Assembly (NCBI RefSeq): GCF_009711975.1
Contig: NZ_VIKW01000002.1
Coordinates: forward strand, 62,001-126,000
Direction of reading: 5' to 3'
From: Anabaena sp. UHCC 0204
GTDB taxonomy: Bacteria > Cyanobacteriota > Cyanobacteriia > Cyanobacteriales > Nostocaceae
Length of the DNA: 64,000 bases
The notes under the pieces are model-generated. The model had not been told where the DNA came from and did not search any database. It saw only the letters and a program-made list of their open reading frames with translations. Shown here in pieces: positions 62,296 through 64,000 of the stretch (the first letter of the stretch is position 1; each line of letters starts with the position of its first letter). The position numbers and the translations under genes were made by a program.

Positions 62296-62739
62296 CTAAA
62301 CCACAAAATTGGCTTCTTCACCTAAAGAGGCTTGCCAACTACGAGCGTCATAATAAAGGTCAGCCAGAGTGATACTGAATAAAGCTTCTTTGAGTTTTTG
62401 GTTAAGTCTCTGCCACAAAGTGAATGTTACCCAATCTTCTGTTTGAGCAGGTGTAGGATTATTTAGAGGTAAATTAGTGATATTTTCACCAACAGCCTCT
62501 AAAATTTGGCCAATAGATATTTGTGCAGGTTTTTTTGCTAATTGGTATCCACCGACGCTACCACGAATAGAAGTCACCAATCCTGCCCGACGCATTTCTA
62601 TTAGTAGTTTTTCTAGATAGGGTGCAGGAATATCTTGACGTTTGGCGATCGCTCTGACAGATTCAGGTCCATATTTGGGACGTAAACTCAAATCTAGCAA
62701 TGCTTTCACACTGTAGTGTCCCCTCGTCGTTAGTTTCAT
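62296..62739 (-). CDS. Rrf2 family transcriptional regulator without cysteines
   Basis: 147 residues. The winged helix-turn-helix is MKLTTRGHYSVKALLDLSLR, AIAKRQDIPAPYLEKLLIEM and GLVTSIRGSVGGYQLAKKPA, characteristic of Rrf2/IscR. The region where IscR carries three Fe-S-ligating cysteines has none, and the protein has no cysteine at all. It must sense something other than an Fe-S cluster bound in the usual way, or act as an unliganded repressor. It lies upstream of cbiB on the same strand with a 50-nt gap. Confidence 0.9.
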   Translation of the reverse strand: MKLTTRGHYSVKALLDLSLRPKYGPESVRAIAKRQDIPAPYLEKLLIEMRRAGLVTSIRGSVGGYQLAKKPAQISIGQILEAVGENITNLPLNNPTPAQTEDWVTFTLWQRLNQKLKEALFSITLADLYYDARSWQASLGEEANFVV

Positions 62740-63168
62740 ATTGCAGTTATCATAATTTTTTTGATGCCCCTCATCACTTTTCCCTATTTTCTGCTTTTAT
62801 GAGTAATTTCCAAAATCCCATCGGCAGACAATACTGCTCTCATACTGTCCACAAAGGGGGAAGAGGAAAGGGCAAGAAAAACCTTTAACCTTTTCCCCAA
62901 CTAACTTACTAATTACCAATTCTTCACCAAGTTGTATTGAGTCTAGCAGGAATTGACAATCTATCTATCGTAGCTATCAGCATGATCATAATTCTATTTC
63001 ATATAATTTCTTGACAATATTGATAATAGTGCAACAATTTTGTCTATGAGTGTAATATACTTGGCTAGGCTGATATAAAAAACTAAAGGATTCTGTTCTT
63101 GTTAGCTCAATGTCAGCTAAAATAAAATCCACTCAACAACTTCAAAAATTCATTTTCGACCTAAGTTG
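62740..63168. other. Intergenic promoter region
   Basis: About 430 nt between the divergent Rrf2 and cyAbrB2 genes. A TTGACA hexamer lies at 63011-63016, about 155 nt before the cyAbrB2 ATG, but no convincing -10 partner is visible. A purine-rich stretch (GGGGGAAGAGGAAAGGGC) lies at about 62857. No gene or repeat family is seen. Confidence 0.4.
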
Positions 63169-63579
63169 ATGCCTAAACAGAAAAAAATTGAACCCCTAGT
63201 CGGTGAAGAACTGCTCAAAAAAGTTAAAGAGCTAGAAGCCCTCAGCAAAGACGAAAAAGCTAAACAGTGTGGCTACTATACTGTTACCAAAAATGGTATA
63301 GAGCGCGTCAATATGATGAAATTCTTGAATGCCTTAATTGATGCCGAAGGTATTCAGTTGGATAGTTCACCCAGTGCTAACGGACGTGGTGGACGCAGTG
63401 CCAGCTATAGAATTAGTGTGCAACAAAACGGTAACTTGCTAATCGGTTCAGCTTATACAAAACAGATGAATCTGAAACCCGGTGATGAGTTTGTCATTAC
63501 TTTAGGGAAAAAGCACATTCGACTCCGGCAAATAGATGCAGAATCACTAGAAACTGCCGAAGTAGAAGCTACAGCTTAA
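63169..63579 (+). CDS. AbrB-like global regulator cyAbrB2
   Basis: 136 residues from ATG 63169 (MPKQKKIEPLVGEELLKKVK). The cyanobacterial AbrB layout is clear: an N-terminal helical part, the KQCGYYTVTKNGIERVNMMK and SPSANGRGGRSASYRISVQQ segments and a C-terminal AbrB-like swapped-hairpin domain (MNLKPGDEFVITLGKKHIRL). The sequence agrees with the cyAbrB2 (Sll0822) group rather than cyAbrB1/CalA. Family members control carbon, nitrogen and hydrogenase genes. Confidence 0.93.
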   Translation: MPKQKKIEPLVGEELLKKVKELEALSKDEKAKQCGYYTVTKNGIERVNMMKFLNALIDAEGIQLDSSPSANGRGGRSASYRISVQQNGNLLIGSAYTKQMNLKPGDEFVITLGKKHIRLRQIDAESLETAEVEATA

Positions 63580-63664
63580 ATAAATATTCATTAGTCAGTT
63601 GTGAGTTGTCAGTTGTCAGTGGTTTAGTTTTACCTCTGACGGCTGAATACTGGCCACTGACCAA

Positions 63665-64000
63665 TTACCAATTACCAATTTCTTCTATATATTCGGTAGT
63701 TGGTAGAATTGGTAAATAGTGATGTAGTGTCTTAGTGATTGCTGTTAAATTACAGGTTAATTCAATTTGCTCTCTTTCTAATAAACCCAGAATAAAATCA
63801 GGATTGTCTCTAGACACAACTGGTAATTGATGTAAACCACGTAATGCCATGCGGTCTAAAGCCTCCGATAAGGGTTCATTTTCCCAAGCATAGAGAATAT
63901 CAGTAGTACAAATATCTATCAGCTTTTGATTAAATAAATGATCCTGAATTTCAGTAGATGTATTAGGATAATTTTCCCATAGAGAAAGAGTCCGCTTAAT
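63665..64000 (-). CDS. C-terminal part of CBS-domain protein (probably ClC-type chloride channel)
   Basis: The frame is open from the window edge (IKRTLSLWENYPNTSTEIQD) to the stop at 63665. It shows the second half of a CBS pair: DILYAWENEPLSEALDRMAL, then RGLHQLPVVSRDNPDFILGL and LEREQIELTCNL. In cyanobacteria this RGL.QLPVV....ILGLLEREQIELTCN tail is typical of ClC chloride channels with C-terminal CBS domains. The channel portion lies outside the window, so that assignment is inferred. Confidence 0.7.
   Translation of the reverse strand: MKRTLSLWENYPNTSTEIQDHLFNQKLIDICTTDILYAWENEPLSEALDRMALRGLHQLPVVSRDNPDFILGLLEREQIELTCNLTAITKTLHHYLPILPTTEYIEEIGNW

Noticed and set aside
61289-63168. Cobalamin riboswitch upstream of cbiB or the Rrf2 gene
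   Set aside because: No B12-box-like sequence was seen, and the gap before cbiB is only 50 nt.
1-64000. tRNA or rRNA genes
   Set aside because: I saw no T-loop motif such as GGTTCGAATCC on either strand and no rRNA-like stretch in the intergenic regions, though a covariance scan was not possible.

Overview
The window looks like chromosome of a filamentous, probably heterocyst-forming cyanobacterium of the Nostocales (Anabaena/Nostoc/Dolichospermum type). This is an inference. It rests on many GCGATCGC (HIP1) octamers, AT-rich DNA packed with short tandem and dispersed repeats, several xisI/xisH genes, a PatD-like gene, cyAbrB2, tocopherol and bilin genes and type IV pilus PilT. I recognised no rRNA, tRNA or CRISPR array, and no intact transposase.

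Layout. 0-2.4 kb: 3' part of a PAS-GAF-GGDEF diguanylate cyclase and a 1-Cys peroxiredoxin. 2.6-9.1 kb: surface polysaccharide genes (acyltransferase, two glycosyltransferases, O-antigen-ligase-like protein) with glmM. 9.3-11.5 kb: heme oxygenase, a long RNA-like hairpin, a fasciclin protein and small genes. 11.5-14.5 kb: a decay zone with a toxin remnant beside its antitoxin, a truncated xisI, a palindromic element, a PEP-CTERM gene and gene fragments. 14.5-20.8 kb: CobW GTPase, ABA4-like protein, xisHI pair, small cyanobacterial genes and TldD. 21-23.3 kb: the coaE-hemD-cobA run. 23.4-26.5 kb: xisI, a kinase-FGE fusion that resembles a diversity-generating-retroelement target, palindromes, an HTH gene and a chimeric scar built from the two preceding genes. 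26.5-30.2 kb: DUF1993, DUF2267, an SDR and a non-autonomous IS200/IS605-like or HEARO-like element. 30.2-35 kb: tocopherol genes (homogentisate prenyltransferase, tocopherol methyltransferase) and the KtrB/KtrA potassium system. 35-46.4 kb: mostly housekeeping and signalling (TPR, queA, YraN, adenylate cyclase, ATP adenylyltransferase-like, PLP enzyme, Rel/SpoT, PatD-like). 46.4-52.1 kb: two membrane proteins, a beta-barrel-like protein, an amino-acid-type ABC binding protein and a degenerate MBL protein. 52.2-56.7 kb: a dynamin-like GTPase and coiled-coil partner (RdcA/RdcB-like) followed by a patatin phospholipase gene broken by a 75-nt in-frame duplication. 57-64 kb: KaiB-like protein and PilT, PyrR, CbiB, an Rrf2 regulator, cyAbrB2 and the end of a CBS-domain (ClC-type) gene.

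The most unusual parts are the dynamin/RdcB/patatin cluster, the kinase-FGE gene with its NNY-rich end and nearby recombination scar, the repeated xisI loci, and two candidate structured RNAs (downstream of ho1 and at about 30 kb). Repeats also extend several reading frames upstream of their likely true starts.
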